From Fen-1362 sp049516395 (GTDB taxonomy: Bacteria; Planctomycetota; Phycisphaerae; Sedimentisphaerales; Anaerobacaceae): a stretch of DNA of 64,000 nucleotides. Under the pieces are notes generated by a model. That model searched no databases. It saw only the letters and a program-made list of their open reading frames with translations, and was not told where the DNA came from. Below are positions 9,175 to 17,441 of the stretch, in pieces (the first letter of the stretch is position 1; every line of letters begins with the position of its first letter). A program made the translations under genes and the position numbers. The stretch is taken from positions 1 through 64,000 of the forward strand of contig JBEKTD010000005.1 of assembly GCA_049516395.1 (NCBI GenBank), written 5' to 3'.

Positions 9175-9669
9175 CTAAAGATTACTTTTTTTTGTGACAA
9201 CTATATTATTTCCTTCAACTTCTTTAACTATTATTTCGACCGACGCCTCGAGCATTCCACCCTGGGAGACGACGCTGTATCGTTTGCCACCTATTTCAGC
9301 AATACCTGATGGGCGCAGCTCTGTAACAGTTATCCCGCGTTTATCTCTAAGGTGGCTGAAATCTTCGTCACTGATTCCGGGCTCGCCGCGAGCTTCATCG
9401 AATTCTTCCTGATGTTCCACCAGTATCATTCTACGCCCAAAAGGTATCTTCGGAAGAAGCTTGACCCCAAGCAAAACCAGCACAGGTACACTGATAAAAA
9501 TAATAAACAGGATAACCAATCCCATTGATACGCTGGATATAAAGCCAAGTATTACGGCTGCCAATAAAGATACTATTGCAAGAACACTCAGTATGCCGCC
9601 GGAAGGCAGAATCGCCTCAAGAAACACCAGCAGAATTCCAACAACCAGTAATAAAATAGCGTATGTCAA
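9175..9669 (-). CDS. Short NfeD-family membrane protein
   Basis: Predicted 164 residues, starting at TTG 9669 with GGGGAG six bases upstream. Two to three transmembrane segments occupy residues 1-70 (YAILLLVVGILLVFLEAILPSGG is the NfeD hallmark region, here quoted in parts: LVFLEAILPSGG). The C-terminus carries a small OB-fold (GITVTELRPSGIAEIGGKRY, VEGNNIVVTK). NfeD-like OB domains associate with flotillin/stomatin proteins. It sits between the long NfeD gene and floA in one operon. Confidence 0.88.
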   Translation of the reverse strand: MTYAILLLVVGILLVFLEAILPSGGILSVLAIVSLLAAVILGFISSVSMGLVILFIIFISVPVLVLLGVKLLPKIPFGRRMILVEHQEEFDEARGEPGISDEDFSHLRDKRGITVTELRPSGIAEIGGKRYSVVSQGGMLEASVEIIVKEVEGNNIVVTKKSNL

Positions 9670-9704
9670 AACACTCCCCTCAATAACATTTACTAAGAGA
9701 CACT

Positions 9705-11225
9705 TTAGGCACCAGATATTTCCTTTACTACTATATTGTTTCCTTCAATAGATTCAACAATAATTTCCTTATTCTCATCTATGAACTCTCCACGAGAAAC
9801 GACATTCACCCGTTCTCGTTCAAATTGAGCGATACCAGAGGGTCTTAGCTGGCTGAGGGTAATGCCTTTCTGTGCGATTTCGACCAGCGGTTTTTCAGAT
9901 GACATTCCATATTGTACCGCATCAGTTTCCGCCGGCGAAGCCAATATCAGCTTTTTAGCGATAGGAATTTTATGTAGATATTTTGAAAACAGCCAAGCCA
10001 AAACGACAAAACCTGCTACACCTGAGAACAAGCCTAATACGCCATTATTGAATAACTGCCAATCAATCTGGCTTTCCGGCCAGGGTATTTTATTGGGCGG
10101 ATTTTTAATGAGCATGCCGAACATGCCTGCAAATACGCAAAGCAAACCGAGTACGCCTGCAATGACGAAACCGGGCAGGATGAAAACCTCGACCGCAATC
10201 AAAAGTAGACCCGTGATAAATATCGCTATTTCGACCCAGTTTGCCATACCGGTCAGATATTTACTGCCTACGATTAGTACAAAACATAATACCGCCGCTA
10301 AGCCCGGCAGCCAAACCCCGGGCGTCTGAAACTCAATATAAAGGCCCAGCAGCGCAATCGTTACCAATACCCCCATAACCGCAGGCGAATTCAGCCATCG
10401 CACCATTTCTTCCGACCAGTTTGTCTTGAGCACTGCAGGCGGCCCGCTGAATTCGACGCCATCACGTTTTTCGAGGAAACTCATTACGCCATTGACGTCC
10501 TTAACAACCGCCCTGGCGATGCCATATTCCTGTGCTTTGCTTGCCGTAAGTGTCAGCAGCTCTTTATTGGTTACAACAAGTTCTTTATTCTTAAGGTCGT
10601 AGGCGTGGGCATCTTTAGGCAGTTGCTCCGTCTCGAAATATTCCCATTGGCCTGTCTTGGTGTTTTTTACCCTGTACACCTCTGTCCCTACCGTAACCAT
10701 TGCCTTAAGCAATGCCTGCGGATATTTGTTCGCCTCGCCAGCCCTTGCAAACGTTGCCCGCACAAACGACTCGATTTTTTCCCTCTCAACCCCTTCCAGT
10801 TTACCGCCAAGCGTTATCGGGGCGCAATCGCCTATGGTCGTATTTTCGCGCATTATAATGTCTTTGCAGGACACCGAAATCATCGCCCCTGCCGAGATTG
10901 CCTCGGTATTCACATAGGCAACAGTATGCGCTCTTTTGGCAACATCGAGGATAAAATACTTTGATATGTCGTCCGCCGCGGCAACTTCTCCGCCGTATGT
11001 TTCTATCTGGTAAATCAGGTAATCGACGCCGCCGTTGAGCGCGATTTCGGTTCTGCGCTTTATCGATTTATAAAGCCCATCGTCGATTGTCCCCTTGCAG
11101 ACGATAACTGCCGCCTGCACCATTTTTTTCTTTTCCGGCACAGCGGTTTCTTCTCCGCGAATGACAGATAACCCCCCTATCGCCAACACTGCCCCCAATA
11201 GCATTATCCGGCTTAACTTCTTCAT
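9705..11225 (-). CDS. Long NfeD protein: ClpP-class serine protease, membrane and OB domains
   Basis: Predicted 506 residues from ATG 11225 (TTG 11231 is also possible; GGGAG upstream suits either). Signal peptide, then a ClpP-like protease domain (about 40-260) with VNTEAISAGAMISVSC, the serine in SAGA being the expected nucleophile, and NTTIGDCAPI. Five or so transmembrane helices follow (about 290-420), with ITGLLLIAVEVFILPGF, and the protein ends in an OB domain (GITLSQLRPSGIAQF...VEGNNIVVKE). This is the NfeD1b architecture, membrane proteases coupled to stomatin/flotillin. First gene of the four-gene minus-strand operon. Confidence 0.92.
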   Translation of the reverse strand: MKKLSRIMLLGAVLAIGGLSVIRGEETAVPEKKKMVQAAVIVCKGTIDDGLYKSIKRRTEIALNGGVDYLIYQIETYGGEVAAADDISKYFILDVAKRAHTVAYVNTEAISAGAMISVSCKDIIMRENTTIGDCAPITLGGKLEGVEREKIESFVRATFARAGEANKYPQALLKAMVTVGTEVYRVKNTKTGQWEYFETEQLPKDAHAYDLKNKELVVTNKELLTLTASKAQEYGIARAVVKDVNGVMSFLEKRDGVEFSGPPAVLKTNWSEEMVRWLNSPAVMGVLVTIALLGLYIEFQTPGVWLPGLAAVLCFVLIVGSKYLTGMANWVEIAIFITGLLLIAVEVFILPGFVIAGVLGLLCVFAGMFGMLIKNPPNKIPWPESQIDWQLFNNGVLGLFSGVAGFVVLAWLFSKYLHKIPIAKKLILASPAETDAVQYGMSSEKPLVEIAQKGITLSQLRPSGIAQFERERVNVVSRGEFIDENKEIIVESIEGNNIVVKEISGA

Positions 11226-11321
11226 ATTCAAAATCTCGCTCCCGCCTAATTTAACTCAACACTTCCCGTTCCCGTAAGGGACGCCCAACGGCAAAGGGAT
11301 GCCCAAGACACAAAACTGATT

Positions 11322-12431
11322 TTACGCCATTTTGCGCAGAATTTCGACGCCCCTGCGTATCTTGTCGTCGCTGGTCGCGTAGCTTATGCGAAAATGCGTA
11401 TCCTTTTCACTGAATACGTTACCCGGGATTACAAGAACGTTGTTAGCTATCGCTTTTTCGACAAATTTGCCTGCTTTGCCATCGGGCGCTTTTACGAAGG
11501 CGTAGAATGCCCCCGCGGGCTTAACTATCTCAAATTTATCCTTCAACCCTTCGTAAATCAAGTCGCGTTTTTTGCGGTACGCGTTGACGATAGCCGTCGT
11601 GTCGTAATCCATAGCCGCCGCTGCCGCCTTCTGGAAAGGCGTAGGCGCGCATACGAAGGTGTATTGCTGTATTTTTATCATCTGGTCTATTGCTTCGCCG
11701 ACTTCGCCCCCTGCCGCCGCGTAACCGAGCCGCCAGCCCGTAACGCCATAGGTTTTTCCGAATCCGCGAAGCAGTATTGCCCTGTCGCAATATTTTACGA
11801 TTGTTTCGCAGGAGCCGTCATAGCTGAATTTTTCGTATATTTCGTCACTCAATACAACAATATTATTATTAGAGGCAATATTTGCAATTTCTTTCAACTG
11901 CCCGCCTTTGAAGACCGCCCCCGTCGGGTTACAGGGCGAGTTGATTATTATCATCTTTGTTTTTGGCGTAATGGCATCGGCTATTTTGCCCGGGTCAAGC
12001 CCGAAATCAGGATAGCAATCTACAAATACGCATTTGCCGCCCAGCATATTCACCAAGTGCTTATACATCACAAAATACGGGTCTGGTATAATCACCTCGT
12101 CGCCGGGATTAATCAATGCCAGGAACGCCAGCAAAATACCGCCGCTGACGCCGCTGGTTATCATCAACTTTTGTTTTTCCCACCCGAATTCCGCCTTCAG
12201 GCCTCCGCCTATTTTAGCGAGAAGCTCCTCATCGCCTGCCGTCTGGGAATACTTATTGACGCCCCGTTCTATTGCCTGTATTGCCTCTCGTTTAATTGCT
12301 TCGGGCGTATCGAAATCCGGCTGACCTATCGAAAAATTGACAGGGTCTTTCATTTGTGCGGCAAGCGCAAAAACCTTCCGTATGCCGCTCGAATCGATGT
12401 ATTTCATCCTGTCTGCGAGTATTTTCTTCAT
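11322..12431 (-). CDS. Class I/II pyridoxal-phosphate aminotransferase
   Basis: Predicted 369 residues. I place the start at ATG 12431 (MKKILADRMKYI) with GGGGGG upstream; the frame extends further 5' to 12506 but that stretch is unlike the family. Motifs: NFSIGQPDFDTP, NKYSQTAGDEELL, NSPCNPTGAV, VVLSDEIYEKFSY and the PLP-lysine site RGFGKTYGVTGWRLGY. It is a fold-type I aminotransferase of the aspartate/aromatic/alanine group; the amino donor cannot be settled from motifs. It stands alone, diverging from the receiver gene at 12624. Confidence 0.88.
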   Translation of the reverse strand: MKKILADRMKYIDSSGIRKVFALAAQMKDPVNFSIGQPDFDTPEAIKREAIQAIERGVNKYSQTAGDEELLAKIGGGLKAEFGWEKQKLMITSGVSGGILLAFLALINPGDEVIIPDPYFVMYKHLVNMLGGKCVFVDCYPDFGLDPGKIADAITPKTKMIIINSPCNPTGAVFKGGQLKEIANIASNNNIVVLSDEIYEKFSYDGSCETIVKYCDRAILLRGFGKTYGVTGWRLGYAAAGGEVGEAIDQMIKIQQYTFVCAPTPFQKAAAAAMDYDTTAIVNAYRKKRDLIYEGLKDKFEIVKPAGAFYAFVKAPDGKAGKFVEKAIANNVLVIPGNVFSEKDTHFRISYATSDDKIRRGVEILRKMA

Positions 12432-12623
12432 GGCCGTATAATATACCCCCCTTTTCCCTCCAAGCCAACTGAAAAACCACTCCAAAGGACATTGCGGGAT
12501 AGCCATAGGCGGAATCTAATAACGACCAATGGATGTTGACTAAACCGGCGTTTGCCGATAGAATCATATTTTTGTAAATTGTAATAAAGCGAGAATGACA
12601 GGCACAATCGGGATTGAACTCGA

Positions 12624-13061
12624 ATGAACAAATCGGCTATCAGGATACTATGGGCAGAAGACAACCTGGGCGATATCCTTCTTGTTAAGGAGGCCTTCAA
12701 GCAGGCAGGCCTTGCCCCTCATCTTAACGTGGTTGACAACGGCGTTGAAGCGACGGATTTCCTTTTCCATCGCGGCCGATATGCGCATGCACTGCCGCCC
12801 CAGCTTATAATCTTAGACCTGAATATGCCCAGAAAGAACGGCCGTGAGGTCATAAAGGATATCAAGACCGACCCCGCCCTGATGCAGATACCGCTTATTG
12901 TCCTGACCTCCTCAAACGACGACCTCGATGTCCTCCACGGCCTCGACCCCAATCGCCGCCTTTATCTCATCAAGCCGACAACCTTCCACGAATTGATTGA
13001 TTTGGCCAAACAAATCAACAACTTTTGGCTGTCGATAACCGACTCCAACGCAAAATCTTGA
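12624..13061 (+). CDS. Single-domain response regulator, Rcp1-like
   Basis: Predicted 145 residues, receiver domain only. AEDN at 11-14 provides the acidic pair, Asp 65 (ILDLNMPRKNG) is the phospho-acceptor, Thr 95 (VLTSS) and Lys 117 (LIKPTT) complete the site. The longer loop FLFHRGRYAHALPPQ before the aspartate strand is typical of the Rcp1/CheY-like group that pairs with phytochrome-type kinases. No kinase is adjacent. No evident ribosome binding site before the ATG. Confidence 0.9.
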   Translation: MNKSAIRILWAEDNLGDILLVKEAFKQAGLAPHLNVVDNGVEATDFLFHRGRYAHALPPQLIILDLNMPRKNGREVIKDIKTDPALMQIPLIVLTSSNDDLDVLHGLDPNRRLYLIKPTTFHELIDLAKQINNFWLSITDSNAKS

Positions 13062-13374
13062 CGAACTTTTGCATCTTTAGGCCGCGTCCGTCCGCTTCTT
13101 AAATCATAAACAGGAAATGCCATCGGCCTCTGTGGCCGATAAAATCCGCGAAATCATTGCAATCCGCGGTTAACATTATATGTCTTATTGCGGCAGAAAA
13201 TGCAGTTTACCCCCCTGCTACCCACTTTTTGCTTGACTTTGGGTCTTATTTCGGATATACTTAATTTTGTAGTTTCGGGGAAGAATATCCAAGAGCGAGA
13301 ATGAGCGCGTGTTTGCGAGAGTTTTATGCCTCGCAGAACCTGTTTAGCGGTTTTTTGTGCGGGTTGCACGGCTT
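13062..13374 (+). other. Intergenic region with promoter and 5' leader of the PEP-CTERM gene
   Basis: Contains a hairpin ATCGGCC...GGCCGAT near 13122-13140 without a T run, an inverted repeat CCGCG...CGCGG near 13146-13170, the promoter given separately, and a leader of about 107 bases with a hairpin TGCGAG...CTCGCA near 13311-13335. No gene is seen. Confidence 0.5.
13233..13261 (+). promoter_or_regulatory. Sigma70-like promoter upstream of PEP-CTERM gene
   Basis: TTGACT (13233-13238) and TATACT (13256-13261) are separated by 17 bases. Expected transcription start about 13268, giving a leader of roughly 107 bases before the PEP-CTERM start codon. Confidence 0.6.
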
Positions 13375-13995
13375 ATGAAAACCAAATTATTATCTGTGAT
13401 ATTGGCTGTTATTTGTATCTCTGCCGGTCTGCCTTCTGTCGCCAATGCCAGCATTGCCGATGACTCCGCCGCGATAATTAAGGGTTCATTTTCAATCAGC
13501 CAGACAACTTCTCCAAAATTCTTCTCGCATATCGATTATGCCGTTTACGCACCCGGTAATTACAGTGGCTCTTATTCTTTCCCAGACGAGTATGTTTATT
13601 GCTACCAGCTTTTCAATGACTCAACATCAACAAGCAATATTGCCTCTTTAACCATTGATACGGGAACCGCTTCAATCGCGTATAATCCATATTACGATAC
13701 TGCTTCCGGCTCAGGTGTATCAGGCGGCTCAACTCCATTGACTCCAGATACTACCCCGGATGCGATTACGTACAACTTCGGAATCCGCAACGCAATAACG
13801 GTGAACAATCATTCCGTCGTCCTGCTTTTCACAAGCGATTTTGCTCCGGATTCAATAATGGGGACTGGCTATCTCGGCACAACAACAGCCGGCAGTTTTT
13901 CTGTCCAGATTCCGGTGCCAACTCCTGAACCGGCTTCTTTAATTTTTCTGACGCTGGCGTCGCCTTTTATACTGAAAACCCGCAGGCATAAATAA
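13375..13995 (+). CDS. PEP-CTERM sorted exported protein
   Basis: Predicted 206 residues. Start at ATG 13375, which gives a clean signal peptide (MKTKLLSVILAVICISAG...ANA). The mature part is rich in Ser, Thr, Tyr and Asn without Cys repeats. The C-terminus has the full PEP-CTERM signal: VPTPEPASLIFLTLASPF, then KTRRHK. Such proteins are thought to be processed by exosortase and placed on the cell surface or in exopolysaccharide. No exosortase is in the window. Own promoter upstream and a bidirectional terminator downstream make it monocistronic. Confidence 0.9.
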   Translation: MKTKLLSVILAVICISAGLPSVANASIADDSAAIIKGSFSISQTTSPKFFSHIDYAVYAPGNYSGSYSFPDEYVYCYQLFNDSTSTSNIASLTIDTGTASIAYNPYYDTASGSGVSGGSTPLTPDTTPDAITYNFGIRNAITVNNHSVVLLFTSDFAPDSIMGTGYLGTTTAGSFSVQIPVPTPEPASLIFLTLASPFILKTRRHK

Positions 13996-14012
13996 TCTCA
14001 AACGGGCGCAAT

Positions 14013-14041
14013 AAAAAAGGCCGGCGATTCACCGGCCTTTT
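14013..14041. terminator. Bidirectional intrinsic terminator
   Basis: AAAAAAGGCCGG, loop CGATTCA, CCGGCCTTTT. The A and T runs allow termination in both directions: the PEP-CTERM gene from the left and the small basic protein gene from the right. Confidence 0.88.
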
Positions 14042-14064
14042 CAAGCATCGTTCAGGTATCTGTC

Positions 14065-14421
14065 TTATTTTTTCTTTGCCTCTTTTGCCGGTTTTCCAGC
14101 GGCTGGCACTGCTGCCTTTGCAGCGGGCGTTCCTGCTTTGGCTGCCGGGGCTGCTTTTGCGCCAGGCGTTGCCGGGGCCGCTCCTGCTGCGACTGGTGCG
14201 CCTTCCGCACCGGCCACTGCGCCCTCCACGCCTTCTTCTTTCTCTTTAGCCACCTTCTTGGTACGGGCTTTTCTGTGGCCAACCTTGGGCAGTCCGAGAA
14301 CAGACCGACCGTCATCCCATTTTTCCTCGTCCTGTAATTTCTCTATGCGCTCCGCTCGTGTCAACACGTTGCGGTGCCTAACAAGTGCGTCCTTTAATCT
14401 CAACGACCGGTCAATCGACAT
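14065..14421 (-). CDS. PVC-superphylum small basic protein with extended Ala/Lys tail
   Basis: Predicted 118 residues. ATG 14421 is preceded by AGGAG with 8 bases spacing. The first 60 residues (MSIDRSLRLKDALVRHRNVL, then TRAERIEKLQDEEKW and SVLGLPKVGHRKA) match the small basic protein family I know from planctomycetes, verrucomicrobia and chlamydiae, usually about 60-70 residues and thought to be ribosome-associated, though that role is not established. Here a low-complexity tail of about 50 residues rich in Ala, Pro, Gly and Lys is added. It starts 19 bases after the gene at 14440 ends, so the two are probably one transcript. Confidence 0.82.
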   Translation of the reverse strand: MSIDRSLRLKDALVRHRNVLTRAERIEKLQDEEKWDDGRSVLGLPKVGHRKARTKKVAKEKEEGVEGAVAGAEGAPVAAGAAPATPGAKAAPAAKAGTPAAKAAVPAAGKPAKEAKKK

Positions 14422-14439
14422 CAAATCTTCTCCTAAAAC

Positions 14440-15153
14440 TTAATCGTCAAACCTCTTCCCATAGGCGTCACTAAATGGATTAGGCCCGAACGTTTCGAAG
14501 CCGACCGGCGCTTTATAACCCGCGCCAAGCTCAATTATCTTCTGCTTGGCCAGGTATCCGTCGGTCCCCGCCTTTCCGGGATTATCATATTTATTTTTTG
14601 TTACCAGATAATACCAGTTGTCTTTTTCAATAATCTCAGTTGCCACGCCCATTTTGTCAAAGTACTCTTTGGCCGGCTCTAAATGCGACCTGACCTGGTA
14701 CATCTTTAATACAATTCTGTTTTTTCCCGTCGATGTCGGCTGATTAGCCACCACCGCTACGGCGGAGGTATCCTGCGCCGTCGGCTGTTTTACAACAGGT
14801 GTATCCTGCGTTACCGGTTTAGGCGTTACGGGCTTCGCAGCCGCCGGCGTATTCGCCGGAAGATACCTGTTGCCAACCCGCTGGCCTAATCGAAACAACA
14901 ATACAGCCGCCAGCAGCATACCAAGCGCAATCGCTATACCAACCTGGTATGGTATCGAAAATTCAATCCGGCCCGAGTTAAACTGAACAAAACCGGGCTT
15001 TCTCACCCATCGCACCACATTGGGTAAGGTTTCCGGATTAGTCGAAGGGTTTTCACCTGCCGTGCCATTCGGATGCAACTGCTCATAGCCCGATTTCGAC
15101 CCGGCCCTGCCAATAACCTCGTACAACGCCTTTTTCTTCGTATTATGTACCAT
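14440..15153 (-). CDS. Bitopic membrane protein with SPOR-like C-terminal domain
   Basis: Predicted 237 residues. Cytoplasmic N-terminus of about 65 residues, one transmembrane helix (about 69-88, VGIAIALGMLLAAVLLF), a Pro/Thr/Ala-rich linker and a C-terminal domain of about 90 residues (NRIVLKMYQVRSHLEPAKEYF, GVATEIIEKDNWYYLVTKN). Topology and size resemble SPOR-domain proteins that bind septal peptidoglycan, but the match is only by shape. Followed closely by the small basic protein gene. Confidence 0.6.
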   Translation of the reverse strand: MVHNTKKKALYEVIGRAGSKSGYEQLHPNGTAGENPSTNPETLPNVVRWVRKPGFVQFNSGRIEFSIPYQVGIAIALGMLLAAVLLFRLGQRVGNRYLPANTPAAAKPVTPKPVTQDTPVVKQPTAQDTSAVAVVANQPTSTGKNRIVLKMYQVRSHLEPAKEYFDKMGVATEIIEKDNWYYLVTKNKYDNPGKAGTDGYLAKQKIIELGAGYKAPVGFETFGPNPFSDAYGKRFDD

Positions 15154-15309
15154 AGCAGTCGCCGCCTAAAACCAGCACCTTTCTACACTATTACCGCATC
15201 CTTTTCAACAACAAAATTCAACTATTTAACGCTTATCCGCTTGCTTTTGCGTTTTTTCCCTGCCTTACTTTTACCCTTTTCGGTATTCCTTAGATAAGTT
15301 GGTTTTTTA

Positions 15310-15514
15310 CCTGGGGTTATTCATTTCCCCTGTCTTTTGTAGAAAAAATGCTTCTACAGTGCCATACAGTTGTCACACCCCTCAGGAAATTCCTTGAATC
15401 TAATGTGGATTTGGCCGATTTTGGTTTCCGTTGCACACTGGAAGAAGCGTCCACGCCAACACACTCTTGCGGCTCTTCCTACTCACCGCCCCCCGTCCTA
15501 TCGGGGGGTTTTTT
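15310..15514 (+). ncRNA. Candidate structured non-coding RNA of about 200 bases
   Basis: Ordered hairpins: GGGG (15313-15316) with CCCC (15327-15330); TGTAGAA (15338-15344) with TTCTACA (15352-15358); a longer GTGGA...TCCAC arm near 15402-15454; and finally the terminator 15489-15514. The 5' end is a guess, since no clear promoter is visible. I could not fit it to 6S RNA, tmRNA or RNase P by eye. Confidence 0.35.
15489..15514 (+). terminator. Orphan intrinsic terminator, + strand
   Basis: CCCCCCG, loop TCCTAT, CGGGGGG followed by six T. The T run is on the + strand only, so it cannot serve pyrG, which ends 15 bases further on the opposite strand. Confidence 0.85.
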
Positions 15515-15528
15515 AATGGTCAACGACT

Positions 15529-17292
15529 TTACGAGCAGAGGTTTCGCACAGCGGTAACACAATCCGGGGAATCGTTTTTCGGATAGCGTTTTTGCATAGC
15601 TGCGGCGACAAGCCCCACAAACATCGGCTGCGGACGCAACGGGCGAGAGGTCAGGCATGGATGCGCCTGGGTTCCGACGAAATAGGGATGCTGTGGTAAT
15701 TCGAGGATTTGCATAATGGGTTGACCGGGAGCTTTGCCCGAAAAAACAAGGCCTGCTTTTTCGAGTGTCTCGATATATCGCGGCGAGACTTCATAGCGGT
15801 GCCTGAAACGCATTCTGACGGTGTGTGCCTTCGCGAATAACTGCCAGGCAAAGGTATCCGGTTTAAGCTCGATATCGAAGCCGCCGAGGCGCATATTTCC
15901 GCCAAGTCCTTCGATTTTTAATTGCTCCGGGAGATAGTCGATAACGGGGTTCTCGCAATCCTTTTCAATTTCGGTGCTGTTTGCGCCTGCTAATCCGCAG
16001 ACGTTGCGAGCGAATTCGATTATGGCCATCTGGAAGCCGAAGCATATACCGAGATACGGGAAATTATTTTCGCGTGCGTGTTTGACACAGCATATTTTGC
16101 CCTCCGCGCCGCGTGTGCCGAAACCGCCGGGAACGATTATGCCATCGACATCGGCAAGATGCTGGGCCACGTTAGTATCACTGATGCCGGTTGTCTCAAT
16201 CCACTTTATATCCACCTTTGCGCCCAGCGCAATACCTGCGTGCTCGAGTGAGTTGATGATTGAGGCGTAGCTGTCGCGGACGGAAGTATACTTGCCGGTG
16301 ATTGCGATTGTAACGGGCTTTTGCGCGGCGTCGATTCTGTCGGTGAAGTCGCACCACTGCGCCCAGCTTTTACGTTCGTGGCGAAGGTTAAGGCGGTCCT
16401 CGATTTTCAAGAGACGGGCGACCTCGAAATCAAGCCCCTTGTCTCGCAGCATCGCCGGTATCGTGTAAATGCTGGCGGAATCATGCAGAGAGATGACTCG
16501 CTCGAAGGGAACATTACTATAAACGCTGATTTTCTGGCGGACGGTATCGGTTACAGGACTCGTGGCCCGGCAGGCGATAATATCGGGTTGCACCCCAAGC
16601 TGCATCAACTGCTTGATTCCCAGTTGTGCGGCCTTCGATTTCTGCTCGCCTAATGTCTGCGGCTCAAGAATATACGTCAGCGCGACAAAGCAGGCGCTGT
16701 TCGGGCCTTCTTCGTAAGCCAGCTCGCGCATCGCCTCGATGAAATACGCGTTTTCGAGGTCGCCCACCGTGCCGCCTATTTCGACGAATACAATATCCGC
16801 GTTTGTTTTCATCGCGAGATTTCGCAGACGTAATTTGACTTCGCCCGTAACGTGCGGAATCATCTGGACGTCCCTGCCAAGATAATCGCCGTGGCGTTCC
16901 TTGTTGAGGACGTCGTTAAAAATCTGACCCGACGTGCAGAAGTTCGCCCTGCTCAAATCCTGGTCGAGCATACGCTCATAAGTGCCGAGGTCCATATCGC
17001 ATTCCATACCGTCATCGAGGACAAAAACCTCGCCGTGGCGGAACGGGTTAAGAGTGCCTGAATCGATATTAAGATAACCTTCGAGTTTGATGGGGGCGAT
17101 TTTAAGGCCCTTATCCTGCATAAGCTTTGCGAGGCAGGATGAGAATATCCCTTTGCCTAAGCCGCTCATCACGGTACCCATCACGAAGAGATATTTCGTT
17201 TTGCCTGGCTTATAGCCGGGCGGCATAGGCGAGAAAAATTCGCTGTCGGTTGATGTTTTACTTACCGATGTTAACAATTCGCTATCCTTCAT
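15529..17292 (-). CDS. pyrG: CTP synthase, divergent clade
   Basis: Predicted 587 residues; usual length is about 535-550, the extra lying mostly at the N-terminus. CTP synthase aminates UTP to CTP using glutamine. Synthetase domain: P-loop GTVMSGLGKG instead of GGVVSSLGKG, then KLEGYLNIDSGTLNPFRHGE, DMDLGTYER, VFVEIGGTVGD. Glutaminase domain: PGGFGTRGAEGKI and LGICFGFQMAIIEFARNV with the Cys nucleophile. The motif that is normally QFHPEFTS reads QAHPCLTS: the His remains but the triad Glu is Cys. Start ATG 17292 has AGGTGA upstream. Monocistronic, with a 149-base gap to the ankyrin gene. Confidence 0.93.
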   Translation of the reverse strand: MKDSELLTSVSKTSTDSEFFSPMPPGYKPGKTKYLFVMGTVMSGLGKGIFSSCLAKLMQDKGLKIAPIKLEGYLNIDSGTLNPFRHGEVFVLDDGMECDMDLGTYERMLDQDLSRANFCTSGQIFNDVLNKERHGDYLGRDVQMIPHVTGEVKLRLRNLAMKTNADIVFVEIGGTVGDLENAYFIEAMRELAYEEGPNSACFVALTYILEPQTLGEQKSKAAQLGIKQLMQLGVQPDIIACRATSPVTDTVRQKISVYSNVPFERVISLHDSASIYTIPAMLRDKGLDFEVARLLKIEDRLNLRHERKSWAQWCDFTDRIDAAQKPVTIAITGKYTSVRDSYASIINSLEHAGIALGAKVDIKWIETTGISDTNVAQHLADVDGIIVPGGFGTRGAEGKICCVKHARENNFPYLGICFGFQMAIIEFARNVCGLAGANSTEIEKDCENPVIDYLPEQLKIEGLGGNMRLGGFDIELKPDTFAWQLFAKAHTVRMRFRHRYEVSPRYIETLEKAGLVFSGKAPGQPIMQILELPQHPYFVGTQAHPCLTSRPLRPQPMFVGLVAAAMQKRYPKNDSPDCVTAVRNLCS

Positions 17293-17441
17293 AGTTCACC
17301 TTTTTGCCACAGAAATTTCTCTTGTTTTTAGAATATAGAGAAATGAATGATAAACATGTAAATCCGTGTTTGATATCAACGGCATCAATCTATGTTTTTT
17401 TAAGTTAGACATTCTAAATTTGCCCGAAAGGGTTTCCCTTC

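Larger units (their letters stand above)
15154..15528. other. Intergenic region with hairpins; holds candidate ncRNA
   Basis: No convincing protein frame. It contains three local hairpins and a strong + strand terminator (listed separately), although no + strand gene precedes it: the neighbours on both sides are minus-strand genes. Confidence 0.5.

Noticed and set aside
11394..12539. Long + strand open frame opposite the aminotransferase
   Set aside because: Antisense shadow; the minus strand has complete PLP-enzyme motifs, and the + translation has no plausible composition.
14052..14315. Gln/Arg/Lys-rich minus-strand frame overlapping the small basic protein
   Set aside because: Out-of-frame reading of the repetitive GCC-rich tail.
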